From positions 4,898,001 through 4,962,000 of the forward strand of contig NZ_CP051006.1 in the NCBI RefSeq assembly GCF_014673495.1: 64,000 nt of DNA, read 5' to 3'. The notes under the pieces are model-generated. The model ran no database searches, was not told the DNA's origin, and was given only the letters and a program-made list of their open reading frames with translations. Position 1 is the stretch's first letter, and the number at the start of each line of letters is the position of its first letter. Below, piece after piece: positions 8,725 through 16,677 of the stretch. This stretch comes from Streptomyces griseofuscus. GTDB taxonomy: Bacteria; Actinomycetota; Actinomycetes; Streptomycetales; Streptomycetaceae. The translations under genes and the position numbers were made by a program.

Positions 8725-8883
8725 CACTTTCTCCAGTGTCTGACTGTCTCGGTCCAGTCTTGTGCCCAGAATGTGGTTGATCATCCGCATTCCGGATCGC
8801 CGCAGCCAGCTCAGGGTCGGGCGGGGTGAGGCACCTTCCTTTCTGCGGACAGCCTCCCGGTGGCGAGGCCGTCAGCGCCGGGC

Positions 8884-10593
8884 CTACCGGTACCGAGCAG
8901 GTGCCGCAGTACCAGGTTCCGACGGGTTCGGCGGGGTCTGGCCAGGCTGTGCCGGTCGTGCTGTCGCGCTTGTGTGGGCTTGTGCGGCTCGTGCTCGATC
9001 GCTGGGCGACTGCCGGGCAGCGAGCCGTTGGATGTGCCAGGTGAGGGTTCTGGCGGTGGAGCGGGCGTCGTCGAGGGTGCGCCGCTGTGCGGCGTGCCGG
9101 AGGAGCCGCTCGGGGTCGTGGCCAATGTTCTCGGCTTCGGTCAAAGCGGCGGCCAGTGCCGGCCAGGCGGGGTCGTCGAATACCTGTTGGGCGTGCTCGG
9201 GCAGGATCGCGATGATGCGCTGGGTGTGACGTTCCACGATGTCGGCGGGTGGCTGGCGCTGGGCCAGGGCGGCCAGCGGCTCGGCAGCAGCCTGTCGGTA
9301 GGCGGCCTGGAGATGGACCAGGGTCTGGTGGGCGGCGGTGACCTGCTGGTCGTGCCCGCGGGCTTGGTGCCAGCGGGCTGTGGCTATGACGACGAGGACG
9401 GCTATGTCGAGGAACATGGCCAGCCCGGAGCCGTCGCCGGTGACCGGTGCGATACGCAGGGCGCGCACTGCGCTCCGCAGAGCGCGGGCCTGGTCCTGCT
9501 GGGCGCGGATGCGGGAGCGGGTGGCGCGTTCGAAGACGATGGCGGCCTGCTGCAGGTGTGGCCGCAGGTGGCTGGGGGCGAGCAGCGGCAGCACGTCTAT
9601 GGCTTCGCCGAAGGCCGCGATGTGGGCCTGGGCGGCTGAGTCGTCGCCGTGGTCGAGGTGGTGGCGGATGCGCTCGCTTGCTGCGGCGGCCTGGTGCCAG
9701 GGGTTGGGCCTGCGCCGGCTGCCCGCCTGCGAGACGGACGGGGCCTCGACCGCGGTGAGGCGTTCCGCGATCTTGGGGAAGGACAGGTCGGGGGCGAGTT
9801 TGGCGCCGGAGAACCAGATCGGCTCGCCGGCGGTGTTGGTGTCGCCTTCCACGGCGACCTTGTAGCCGCGCACGTCGCCGGAGGGGAAGCGCTGGAAGTC
9901 GACGAGGACGCCGTCGACGCCGTCGAGCAGGTGGAGGAAGTCTTCGGGGCTGGTGGCGATGGAGACCAGTTGGCGGACGGTGGTGCGCAGGCGTTCGCGG
10001 GAGGTCTTGGTCTTGCCGGTGCGGCGGGCCTTCTCCGTCTCGGCGCGGGTGGGGCGCTGGGCGGCGGTGCGGTCGCCGCGCACCACCCGCTTCAGGCCGT
10101 ATTCCTTCTCGATGGCCGCGAGTTCCTTATCCGCGGTCAGGTAGTCGTTCCAGTGGCGGGCGGTGCGCAGGTCGCCTCGGACCTTGGTGGCGGCGATGTG
10201 GATGTGGTCGTCCGCGTGGCGTACGGCGACCCACCGGCACCCATCGGGATCGCCTTGTGGCGCGATGCCGGTGGCCGCCACAATCCGGTGGGCGATGTCG
10301 GCCCACTCGGCGTCGGTGAGGTGCCGGTCGCCGGGCGCGGCACGTACCGAGCAGTGCCACACGTGCCGCTCGGGCGCCCGGCCCAGTCGGCGGGCTTGCT
10401 TGACCCGCAGGTCGAGGTCGGCCACGAGGCGCTTCTTTGTGGCGTCGGAGTCGTTGGCGCGGCCGGGGTCGGGGGCGAAACCGTCCCAGGACGCGACCAG
10501 GTGCGGGTCGGTGTGGTCCTTCGCCTTCTTCGTGTCGAACAGGTACCGGATCAGGCCGGCGGTGCTCTTGCCGCTGCCGATCTTGGCGATCAC
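8884..10593 (-). CDS. Relaxase/mobilization nuclease (MobA/VirD2-like)
   Basis: A 569-residue protein. Its GTG start (10593) overlaps the mobC stop as GTGA, so the two are coupled. The N-terminal relaxase domain (about residues 1-200) opens MIAKIGSGKSTAGLIRYLF, and the three-histidine metal site is in VAVRHADDHIHIAATKV (about residue 150). The Tyr nucleophile is probably among the Tyr residues of the first 35 positions (RYLFDTKKAK). Residues 300-569 are helical and basic with one short hydrophobic stretch ('MFLDIAVLVVIATARW', about residue 415). It should nick the element's origin of transfer and pilot the strand during conjugation. This single-strand mode differs from the TraB double-strand mode of classical Streptomyces elements. 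Confidence 0.9.
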   Translation of the reverse strand: MIAKIGSGKSTAGLIRYLFDTKKAKDHTDPHLVASWDGFAPDPGRANDSDATKKRLVADLDLRVKQARRLGRAPERHVWHCSVRAAPGDRHLTDAEWADIAHRIVAATGIAPQGDPDGCRWVAVRHADDHIHIAATKVRGDLRTARHWNDYLTADKELAAIEKEYGLKRVVRGDRTAAQRPTRAETEKARRTGKTKTSRERLRTTVRQLVSIATSPEDFLHLLDGVDGVLVDFQRFPSGDVRGYKVAVEGDTNTAGEPIWFSGAKLAPDLSFPKIAERLTAVEAPSVSQAGSRRRPNPWHQAAAASERIRHHLDHGDDSAAQAHIAAFGEAIDVLPLLAPSHLRPHLQQAAIVFERATRSRIRAQQDQARALRSAVRALRIAPVTGDGSGLAMFLDIAVLVVIATARWHQARGHDQQVTAAHQTLVHLQAAYRQAAAEPLAALAQRQPPADIVERHTQRIIAILPEHAQQVFDDPAWPALAAALTEAENIGHDPERLLRHAAQRRTLDDARSTARTLTWHIQRLAARQSPSDRARAAQAHTSATARPAQPGQTPPNPSEPGTAAPARYR

Positions 10594-11240
10594 CGGGCCG
10601 CCTTCGCGGAGACGGCCCGGTTCATCGTCTGCGCGATGTCGCCGATCGCGGCGCGGACGGCGTCCAGGGTGCGCTCGGTCTGGGCGAGGACGGAGGTGTC
10701 CCCAGGGTGTGGATCGCCTCCAGCGTTGAGACGGTGGGCGATCTGGTTGACGTTGTTGCCGATGCGGGCGACTCCGGCCCGCAGGGCGTCGAGCTTGTCG
10801 AGGCAGTCGTCGAGCTGGGTGCGCTGCCCGGCCAGGCCCATGGTGAGGTCACCGTCGAGGTAGGCCATGATCACGGCGCCGACGAGGTGGGCGGCGGCGA
10901 TGCCCAGCTTGCGGGCGCGGGTGAGGATCCGGGTCTTCTCGTCGATGCTGTAGCGGACGTCGACACGCTCTTTGCGCTGGACGCTCTCGCGGGTACGACG
11001 GCGGGCGATACGACGCAGGGTGACTTCGTCGGCAGACGCGGCGGGGGACTGCTCGGCTGCGCCGACGGGCGTTTCCTCCTCGGGCACCCCCTGGTGCCCG
11101 AGGTCCTCCGCCACCTCCGGGGCGGACGTGTCCGCGTTGGACCGGCCCTTGGACGGTCCAACGTCATACCTTGCTGCGCTGGTGGCGGTAGTGGTCATCT
11201 GCTGCGGCAGGCTTGGCACTTCGTGGTGCGGGTCGTGCAT
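10590..11240 (-). CDS. mobC: MobC-like relaxosome accessory protein
   Basis: A 216-residue protein. ATG 11240 is preferred because GGAG lies 9 nt upstream; ATG 11276 and ATG 11198 are alternatives. The first 100 residues are variable and hydrophilic. The C-terminal half matches MobC: 'RKERVDVRYSIDEKTRIL', then 'ARKLGIAAAHLVGAVIMAYL', then GVARIGNNVNQIAHRLNAGG, the hallmark of this family. MobC helps melt DNA at oriT and recruit the relaxase. It is immediately upstream of and coupled to the relaxase. Confidence 0.85.
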   Translation of the reverse strand: MHDPHHEVPSLPQQMTTTATSAARYDVGPSKGRSNADTSAPEVAEDLGHQGVPEEETPVGAAEQSPAASADEVTLRRIARRRTRESVQRKERVDVRYSIDEKTRILTRARKLGIAAAHLVGAVIMAYLDGDLTMGLAGQRTQLDDCLDKLDALRAGVARIGNNVNQIAHRLNAGGDPHPGDTSVLAQTERTLDAVRAAIGDIAQTMNRAVSAKAAR

Positions 11241-11362
11241 CGGGCGGTTCTCCGTGCGTTGTGGGAAAGAGGTCATGGTTCCAAGACCGCTCGTCCCGCG
11301 GCGGGCTGTGCGGGGACGAGCGGGAGGAGTCGAGCGCGAGGGGGACGGACGTGCCTGCGGAC
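11241..11362. other. Gap between DUF2637 gene and mobC; candidate oriT location
   Basis: 122 bases between the DUF2637 gene and the mobC-relaxase pair. Origins of transfer usually lie beside the mobC start, so this is a reasonable place for oriT, but no nic-like motif was identified by eye. Confidence 0.25.
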
Positions 11363-12244
11363 TCAGTGGGCGCCGACGGGTTCCTTGTCGGGCTCGTGCT
11401 GCCGCCGGCGGGCGGCCTGGTCGAGTTCGGCCTGCACGTGGTCCTTGATCTGGGTCAGGCGGTCCTTGCCGATGCGGTACCCAGCGGCGCGGATGGCCGC
11501 CTCGATGTTGCGGCGTGAGGCGCGGTCCCCGCGTCCCAGTGGTGCGGTGCGGGCGATAGCGAGCAGCTCGTCGAAGGTGGCGTCGCGTTCGTGGCCGCCT
11601 TCTTTGGCGAGCGGCCTCGGGGCCTGGGGCACCTTGACTGCTGCCTCCGCTACGTTCGCGCGCTCGGCCACATCGGGCGAGCACCGCACCTTCTTCGGCA
11701 GGGAGGTCTCATCGGCCGAACGGACAGGCGGCTCGGCACTGTGTCTGCCGTTGTGGCTGTCGCGGACCGTTTGGCTCGTTGTGGCGGCAGCCTCATGCGC
11801 GCGGGGTGTGGGGTGGCGGCGGATGACGAGGTCGAGGTGGACCGCGCCGGCGAGCGCGAGAGGGGCGATGGCGGACAGGGCGCCGACGGTGATGTCGTCC
11901 AGGTGCAGTCCGGCGGTGCGTGCCTGCTGGTTGAGGCGGATGGCGTGCAGGGCGTTGGCCCATATGCTCGTGACCGTGGCGAGCCCGACGAGTGCCCAGA
12001 CGTACAGGCGTGAGCGCCAGGGTGCGGTGCGCAGGATGAGCAGGGCGGCGACGCCGATGGCGATGAACCCGTCGATCACCAGCGGGAAGGCGTATGTGAG
12101 GACTCCGCGGACGTGGATGGCGACGGCCATCTGCCGCAGGGCGTCGTAGGAGAGGGCGAAGCCGATCGTGCCGACCAGGGCGACCCCGAGGCGGATCGCT
12201 ACGGTCACTGGCGGCACGGGAGTTTGGGTGGTGCGTGAAGGCAA
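11363..12244 (-). CDS. DUF2637 membrane protein of mobile element
   Basis: A 293-residue protein. TTG 12244 is chosen because GGAG lies 8 nt upstream; the frame is open further upstream without a ribosome site. Four hydrophobic segments cover about residues 15-130 (e.g. 'RLGVALVGTIGFALSYDAL', 'FPLVIDGFIAIGVAALLIL', 'LYVWALVGLATVTSIWANAL', 'LSAIAPLALAGAVHLDLVI'), matching DUF2637/SpdB-like proteins of Streptomyces plasmids and integrative elements. The cytoplasmic C-terminus ends in a winged-helix-like segment (SRRNIEAAIRAAGYRIGKDR). Family members are tied to plasmid spread or replication control; the precise role is unknown. Confidence 0.8.
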   Translation of the reverse strand: MPSRTTQTPVPPVTVAIRLGVALVGTIGFALSYDALRQMAVAIHVRGVLTYAFPLVIDGFIAIGVAALLILRTAPWRSRLYVWALVGLATVTSIWANALHAIRLNQQARTAGLHLDDITVGALSAIAPLALAGAVHLDLVIRRHPTPRAHEAAATTSQTVRDSHNGRHSAEPPVRSADETSLPKKVRCSPDVAERANVAEAAVKVPQAPRPLAKEGGHERDATFDELLAIARTAPLGRGDRASRRNIEAAIRAAGYRIGKDRLTQIKDHVQAELDQAARRRQHEPDKEPVGAH

Positions 12245-12372
12245 GCGTGGTACTCCAGGGAGAGACGGCTGCCATAGCCACAGGGCAGGGCTGCCGGTGG
12301 GGAGGGGGCGGACTCGTCGCACCCGTCGCATGCCTGGTCAGGGCAGGTACGGGAGCCTTGCGTGATACGGGA

Positions 12373-12401
12373 GGACCCGTCACAGTTACCGGACCCGTCA
12401 C
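12373..12401. repeat. Two direct repeats upstream of DUF2637 gene
   Basis: GGACCCGTCAC occurs at 12373-12383 and again at 12391-12401, an 18-bp period. A related GTGACGGGT lies at about 12461, at the end of the DUF3631 gene. They sit in the gap before the DUF2637 gene and may bind a regulator or replication/partition protein. Confidence 0.5.
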
Positions 12402-12437
12402 GGGGTTGACCTGCAATGCGACGTGTGCGACGTGTGT

Positions 12438-13691
12438 TTACGGGAGTACAGCCGACTCGTGACGGGTGGTCTCACCGCTGCCGTCGGGAGGCTGCTCCTC
12501 AGGGCAGTAGCGGGCCCAGGCGTCGGTGAACTGCGTGCGGGTGAATCCCCGGGCCTGCCGTCCGCCCTCGAAGCGGAGGACGGTCGCCTGGATACCGAAG
12601 TCCTTCAACAGGATCCCCAGGTGGCGCGGGGTCAGACCGGTGTTGCGGTACTCCGCCCACGGTGCCTCGTGGTCCTTGAGCAGTTCCTCCAGCAGGTCCC
12701 GCGTGCGTACGCTGTCGGGATCGCCGTAGCACGCGAAGACGCGGCGGATGTCCTTCAGCAGGCGCGTCTTGACGTTGGACTCGTCGTCCTGGCCGACCTC
12801 GGCCGCACACATCGCCGCACAGGCTGTCCGTGCTTTCTTGGGCCAGGTGCCGCCTGCCAGTTCGGCGACGACGACCAGCGGTTCCCAGGTGTCGGCTGCC
12901 CGGTCCTGCACTGGCATGGGCGGCACCAGGTCGGCTGCGGTGTCCATCAGCGGGCGCAGCCAGGCGGTGAGCCGATCGCGCAGGGCGTGCAGGGCGGGGA
13001 TGTCGCGGCGGGAGCGGAACTGCTCCACCCGCTCACCTGCCTTGCGCCGCTGCATGCGGATCACCACAGCCCGGTCCATGACCGTGTCCGGCAGGTCCCC
13101 GATGCCGGCGAGCGCGGCCATCGCGAAGGTGGGGAACGCCTGCGGCTTGTGCTCCGGCCCGGAGATGCGCAGAGCGGGCCGGTTGCGCTGGTGGCCGGCG
13201 TTGAGCAGGCCGCGCAGCTCCTCGTTCTTCTCGGCGGCCTTGATGCTGCCGAAGATGGTGTCGGCCTCGTCCACCAGCAGGGTGGGCGGGTCGTCACCGA
13301 TGGCGCGGAAGACAACCGCCGGGCTCGTGTTCACAGTGATCAGCGGCTCCCGCACCGTCTCCGTGATCACATCCAGCAGGCGGGACTTGCCACACCGTTT
13401 CGCCGGCCCGACCACCGCCAGACGCGGTGCGTGCTGCAGCGCGGGCTGGATGTGCGTGGCCGCCACCCACAGCGTCACGGCGGTCAGCGCCTCACTGCTG
13501 GGCAGGATCACGTACCGCGCGATGGCTTCACGCAGCTCGTCCAGCAGTTGCGCGCCTTCGCCGACCTGCGTGGGCTCGTCGTCCTCGGCGGCGGAGGCAC
13601 CCAGGGCGGGAGCCTGGCGGGGGGTGGCGACGGCCGGCCAAGCGGGTATGGAGGATGCGGCGGGGGTGGTCGGAGACGTAGATTCGTCCAC
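12438..13691 (-). CDS. DUF3631 P-loop ATPase (element replication-type)
   Basis: A 417-residue protein. GTG 13691 is chosen because AAGGAA lies 5 nt upstream. After a disordered N-terminus (residues 1-45) comes an ATPase core: Walker A VVGPAKRCGKSRLLDV (about residue 110), Walker B TLLVDEADTIFG, and a sensor-like PDTVMDRAVVIRMQRR. The C-terminal DUF3631 domain includes TWPKKARTA and a winged-helix region 'TGLTPRHLGILLKDFGI'. DUF3631 proteins accompany replication or maintenance of actinobacterial plasmids and integrative elements, possibly as helicase loaders or helicases. Lies between excisionase and DUF2637 genes, all on one strand. Confidence 0.85.
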   Translation of the reverse strand: MDESTSPTTPAASSIPAWPAVATPRQAPALGASAAEDDEPTQVGEGAQLLDELREAIARYVILPSSEALTAVTLWVAATHIQPALQHAPRLAVVGPAKRCGKSRLLDVITETVREPLITVNTSPAVVFRAIGDDPPTLLVDEADTIFGSIKAAEKNEELRGLLNAGHQRNRPALRISGPEHKPQAFPTFAMAALAGIGDLPDTVMDRAVVIRMQRRKAGERVEQFRSRRDIPALHALRDRLTAWLRPLMDTAADLVPPMPVQDRAADTWEPLVVVAELAGGTWPKKARTACAAMCAAEVGQDDESNVKTRLLKDIRRVFACYGDPDSVRTRDLLEELLKDHEAPWAEYRNTGLTPRHLGILLKDFGIQATVLRFEGGRQARGFTRTQFTDAWARYCPEEQPPDGSGETTRHESAVLP

Positions 13692-13827
13692 AGGCGTTCC
13701 TTCCCGGTGGGCCGGACGGGCAAGGCCCGGCCCACCGATTCGATTGTTCAAGGGCGATGGGGCAGGGACTCTGCGGCTCTCGGCGGTGGCTCGCCGAGAG
13801 CCGTTTCGCTCTCCTGGTGGGGCGGCT

Positions 13828-14067
13828 TCAGGCCGTCAGGTCGTACGCGGACTGGGCGTTCACCCAGGCGTCCACCTCGGTCCAGCGGTAGCGCAGGTGG
13901 CGGCCGACCTTGTGCACGTTGGGGCCGATGCCGCGGTACTTCCACTGGTAGAGGGTCTTCACCGGCACTCCGAGATGTGCGGCAACCTCCGCGGGGGTGG
14001 CAAGCGGGCCACGGGCAGCTGCAGCGGTTGCAGGGGCATTGGTGTTACGGGGAGAAGAGGTCGGCAC
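13828..14067 (-). CDS. xis: Excisionase-type helix-turn-helix protein
   Basis: A 79-residue protein from GTG 14067; AAGGAG lies 4 nt upstream. The MerR/Xis winged-helix motif fills the C-terminal half: ATPAEVAAHLGVPVKTLYQW then KYRGIGP and VGRHLRYRWTEVDAWV. Such small proteins direct integrase toward excision in Streptomyces elements and may also act as transcription factors. It is the first gene of the minus-strand element operon, 430 bases from the divergent repressor-integrase pair. Confidence 0.8.
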   Translation of the reverse strand: MPTSSPRNTNAPATAAAARGPLATPAEVAAHLGVPVKTLYQWKYRGIGPNVHKVGRHLRYRWTEVDAWVNAQSAYDLTA

Positions 14068-14499
14068 GAGGCTCCTTTTCGGTCTTGGACAACGGCCTGG
14101 ACAACACAGCCACACCTCATGGAGAGAAGTCCAGAGTTGGTTCTGAAACTCTGTACTACTTCTCTCTGCGTGGCCGGGTGGATGGAAACACTAAGGGTGG
14201 ATGCGCGGTTGCCGAAATCGCTCCCGAGGAACTCGAAATTTTTTGACGTGAAGCCTTCCGTAGAGGTGTCGGAATCCGATACCCCTAGTTCGGGGGTGTC
14301 CCGGGCGTGGGCGGGTGCTATCCGGTGAACACGGTTGACTGTTCGGCTTATACCTGCTCGAATCGCCCATCAGCAGAGCGTGAAGGGAAAGTAACACGGC
14401 ATTCCCGGAGGAACGGCTCGTGATGTGCCGGAATTCGATGAGAGGAACGCCACTCGGCCCTGAGGTGACTTCTGTAGGGTTTAAGAATCAACTCTTGCC
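14068..14499. other. Divergent control region of the mobile element
   Basis: A 432-base gap between excisionase (minus) and repressor (plus). It is richer in A/T than its surroundings and holds the promoters of both arms. An interrupted palindrome at 14265-14283 and an adjacent hairpin to 14297 are the clearest structures. No gene is apparent. Confidence 0.6.
14265..14297. promoter_or_regulatory. Inverted repeat and adjacent hairpin, candidate repressor operator
   Basis: GGTGTCGGA-A-TCCGATACC (14265-14283) is a 9-bp dyad with one mismatch, followed directly by ACCCC-TAGTTC-GGGGGT (14281-14297). Placed midway between the divergent excisionase and repressor genes, it is a natural site for the XRE repressor to govern the excision/mobilization operon. 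Confidence 0.5.
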
Positions 14500-14814
14500 A
14501 TGGCGGCCGGACGCAAGTTACAGCTAACTGTCATGGCAACCCGACCTGTCGAAATAGGCCCCGCCGGCCTCCACACCGCCCGCGCCATCGAGCGCCTACG
14601 CCTCGTGCGCGGCCTGACCCAGCACCAGCTCGCGGCCCGCTGCACCGCACTGGGCCGCCCGATGACCAACACGGCCCTGAGTCGCACCGAACGCGCGCGC
14701 CGTCGCTGCGACATCGACGACCTCGTCACCATCGCCGGCGCTCTTGGCATCCCTGCCACGACACTGCTCCTGCCATTCCCGTCGGTGCCCAGCGGCGACC
14801 GGGAGGGGTGCTAG
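14500..14814 (+). CDS. XRE-family repressor, coupled to integrase
   Basis: Up to 104 residues from ATG 14500; ATG 14533 (93 residues) is equally plausible. Neither has a good ribosome site, and a TAGGGT about 20 bases before 14500 hints at a leaderless or nearly leaderless message. The helix-turn-helix is clear: 'AIERLRLVRGLTQHQLAARC', then MTNTALSRTERARRRCDIDD and ITIAGALGIPATTL-like spacing. The stop codon (14812-14814) directly abuts the integrase TTG, so both are translated from one message. A likely lysogeny-style regulator of the element. Confidence 0.75.
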   Translation: MAAGRKLQLTVMATRPVEIGPAGLHTARAIERLRLVRGLTQHQLAARCTALGRPMTNTALSRTERARRRCDIDDLVTIAGALGIPATTLLLPFPSVPSGDREGC

Positions 14815-16053
14815 TTGGCGCGGGTCTGGATTGAGGACCGCATAGGGCACACGGCGTACGTACGGGCCACGGCGGAAGCCAAGCGGGCGGGCCGTACGCC
14901 GCCGGGGCGGTACCGCGTGCGCTGGTACGACCCCGACGGCAGGCCGAAGATGAAGACCTTCGCCCGCAAGGTCGACGCCGAGGCGGAGCGGACAAGGATG
15001 GAGTCGCGTCTCAACGACGGCTCCTATCGCGATCCCGCAGCCGCGCGGGTGAAGTTCGCAGAGGTGGCGGAGTCCTGGCTGGCGGCGCAGCTCCACCTCA
15101 AGCGCTCAACCCGGGCTCGCTACCGCGGTGTTCTCGACGTCCACGTGATCCCCAAGTGGGGCACCACCCCGCTGGACCGCATCCACTTCGAGGACATCGC
15201 CGAGTGGCTCGCGGATCTGCTGTCCGGCGAGGCGACCGGCGGCAGGAAGCTCAGCCCCCGGTCGGTCCGCAAGGCGTATGTCGTCCTCAGCCGCGTTCTC
15301 GGCTACGCGGTCAAGGCCCGTCGTCTGGCAGCCAACCCGGCTGTCGGCGTGCCCCTGCCGAAGGCGATGCCCGCTGATCACGTGTACCTCGACGACATGC
15401 AGGTCGACGCGCTGGCTAACGCGTCAGGGGCCTACCGGGTGTTCATCCTGCTGCTGGCCTACACCGGACTGCGCTGGGGTGAGGCATCCGCGCTCAAGGT
15501 GGGCCGCGTCGACCTGGACGCCTGTCGGGCCCACATCGTGGAGGCGTACGCCGAGGACAACGGCAAGCTCTACCTCGACACCCCCAAGAACCACGAGCGC
15601 CGGTCCGTACCGATCCCGCGGTTCCTGGCCGAGGAGCTGAAGCCTCATGTCCAGGGGCGGGGAGATGACGACTTGCTCTTCACCGCCCCGCAGGGCGGGC
15701 CGCTGCGGGCCCGCAACTTCCGTCAGCGGTTCTTCGCGCCGGCGGTCGTGAAGGCCGGACTGGGGCACCTCAAGGTCACCCCGCACAAGCTGAGGCACAC
15801 GGCAGCCTCGCTCGCCATCGCCAGCGGCGCGGACGTCAACGTCGTCCAGACGATGCTGGGCCACAAGTCCGCGACGCTGACCCTGGACACGTACGGGCAT
15901 CTCTTCCCGGACCGCCTGGACGAGGTCTCGAAGAAGATGCACAAGCGCCGCTCCAAGCAATTGGCCAAGGCGAAGGCCAAGCTGGAGAAGGCGGAGCGGA
16001 AGGCCCGTGAGGCCGCCGAGACAGTGGTCGCCTTGGAGGAAGACGCCGCGTGA
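14815..16053 (+). CDS. int: Tyrosine site-specific integrase
   Basis: A 412-residue protein starting at TTG 14815, with GGGAGGGG about 7 nt upstream inside the repressor's 3' end. An N-terminal AP2-like arm domain (RYRVRWYDPDGRPKMKTFA) is followed by the SAM-like core-binding domain (about 70-170) and the catalytic domain: Arg in YTGLRWGEAS, Lys/His region 'HKLRHTAASLAIASG', then LGHKSATLTLDTYGHLFP with the His/Tyr pair. The C-terminus is a Lys/Ala/Glu coiled coil. The tRNA-Arg gene lies about 550 bases away, the standard arrangement for integration into a tRNA 3' end. Confidence 0.93.
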   Translation: MARVWIEDRIGHTAYVRATAEAKRAGRTPPGRYRVRWYDPDGRPKMKTFARKVDAEAERTRMESRLNDGSYRDPAAARVKFAEVAESWLAAQLHLKRSTRARYRGVLDVHVIPKWGTTPLDRIHFEDIAEWLADLLSGEATGGRKLSPRSVRKAYVVLSRVLGYAVKARRLAANPAVGVPLPKAMPADHVYLDDMQVDALANASGAYRVFILLLAYTGLRWGEASALKVGRVDLDACRAHIVEAYAEDNGKLYLDTPKNHERRSVPIPRFLAEELKPHVQGRGDDDLLFTAPQGGPLRARNFRQRFFAPAVVKAGLGHLKVTPHKLRHTAASLAIASGADVNVVQTMLGHKSATLTLDTYGHLFPDRLDEVSKKMHKRRSKQLAKAKAKLEKAERKAREAAETVVALEEDAA

Positions 16054-16085
16054 TGTGGGCCTAACCCGTGCCGGGGCGCCGTAAC

Positions 16086-16131
16086 CGAAGGGGGTACCCC
16101 ACCGCGCTGATGCGGTGGGGTGCCCCCTTCG
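16086..16131 (+). terminator. Strong terminator after integrase
   Basis: A stem of about 20 bp (CGAAGGGGGtACCCCACCGC with GCGGTGGGGTgCCCCCTTCG) and a 6-nt loop lies 33 bases past the integrase stop. It also protects the convergent 115-residue gene. Confidence 0.85.
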
Positions 16132-16142
16132 TCTTCCTCGGA

Positions 16143-16490
16143 TCAGGTCAGTCGCGGCCGGCGGCTTTCCTCCCAGAACCGGTCCATAGCAGCAGCGGCC
16201 GCATCCCCAGCCAACCGCTCGATCCTCTCGGGCACCTCGCGCTCGTCGAGGACGAAGAGCCTCCCGCCGACAAGGCGGGTGGTCGTCTTCCAGCCGAGAC
16301 GCCGTCCCGCCTCCCTGGCGGCACGCCGGACGTCCTTGAGCTCGCCCATCTCCGCAAGATCGTCAGAGCCGAGGATCAGCTGCCCGTAGTACCCCTCGTA
16401 CTCCGGCCTCAGCGCGGCCAGCATCATCGACTCAAGTCGGTCGATCAGCCTCTCGTGCCGGCGGCGGGCCAGCTCGTCCTTCGCGGGCAT
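16143..16490 (-). CDS. Conserved element-borne hypothetical protein
   Basis: A 115-residue protein from ATG 16490, with GGGGAG 9 nt upstream. It is hydrophilic and mainly helical: 'ELARRRHERLIDRLESMML', EYEGYYGQLILGSDDLAEMG, KDVRRAAREAGRRLGWKT, then LFVLDEREVPERIERLAG. No catalytic motif or family name was recognised. It lies between the integrase and the tRNA attachment site, convergent with the integrase, so it is the outermost gene of the element on this side. The ribosome site, length and codon use support a real gene. Confidence 0.65.
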   Translation of the reverse strand: MPAKDELARRRHERLIDRLESMMLAALRPEYEGYYGQLILGSDDLAEMGELKDVRRAAREAGRRLGWKTTTRLVGGRLFVLDEREVPERIERLAGDAAAAAMDRFWEESRRPRLT

Positions 16491-16557
16491 ATCGCACAGC
16501 TCCCCACCTCTGCCCGCAGCACCCATGTGTGCCATATGTGTGCTGCGAGTACGAAGG

Positions 16558-16582
16558 CCCTCCCGTCCGACGGACGGAAGGG
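16558..16582 (-). terminator. Terminator-like hairpin downstream of tRNA-Arg
   Basis: CCCTCCCGTCC-GA-CGGACGGAAGGG forms an 11-bp stem with one mismatch, 22 bases past the tRNA 3' end on the minus strand. If the element ends at the tRNA, this hairpin belongs to the element and replaces the host terminator. Confidence 0.55.
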
Positions 16583-16604
16583 TCTCTGACCAGGTGTTTC
16601 TTTG

Positions 16605-16677
16605 TGCCCCCGGCAGGATTCGAACCTGCGACACCCGCTTTAGGAGAGCGGTGCTCTATCCCCTGAGCTACGAAGGC
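16605..16677 (-). tRNA. tRNA-Arg (anticodon CCT), integration target
   Basis: The minus strand folds as a tRNA: acceptor GCCTTCG with CGGGGGC (two G-U pairs), D-arm GCTCAGGGGATAGAGC, anticodon stem CCGCT/AGCGG with loop CTCCTAA (anticodon CCT, reads AGG), T-arm GCAGGTTCGAATCCTGC, and discriminator A with no encoded full CCA. The nearby integrase reads toward its 3' end, so this 3' half is the probable right attachment site (attR) of the element. Confidence 0.93.
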
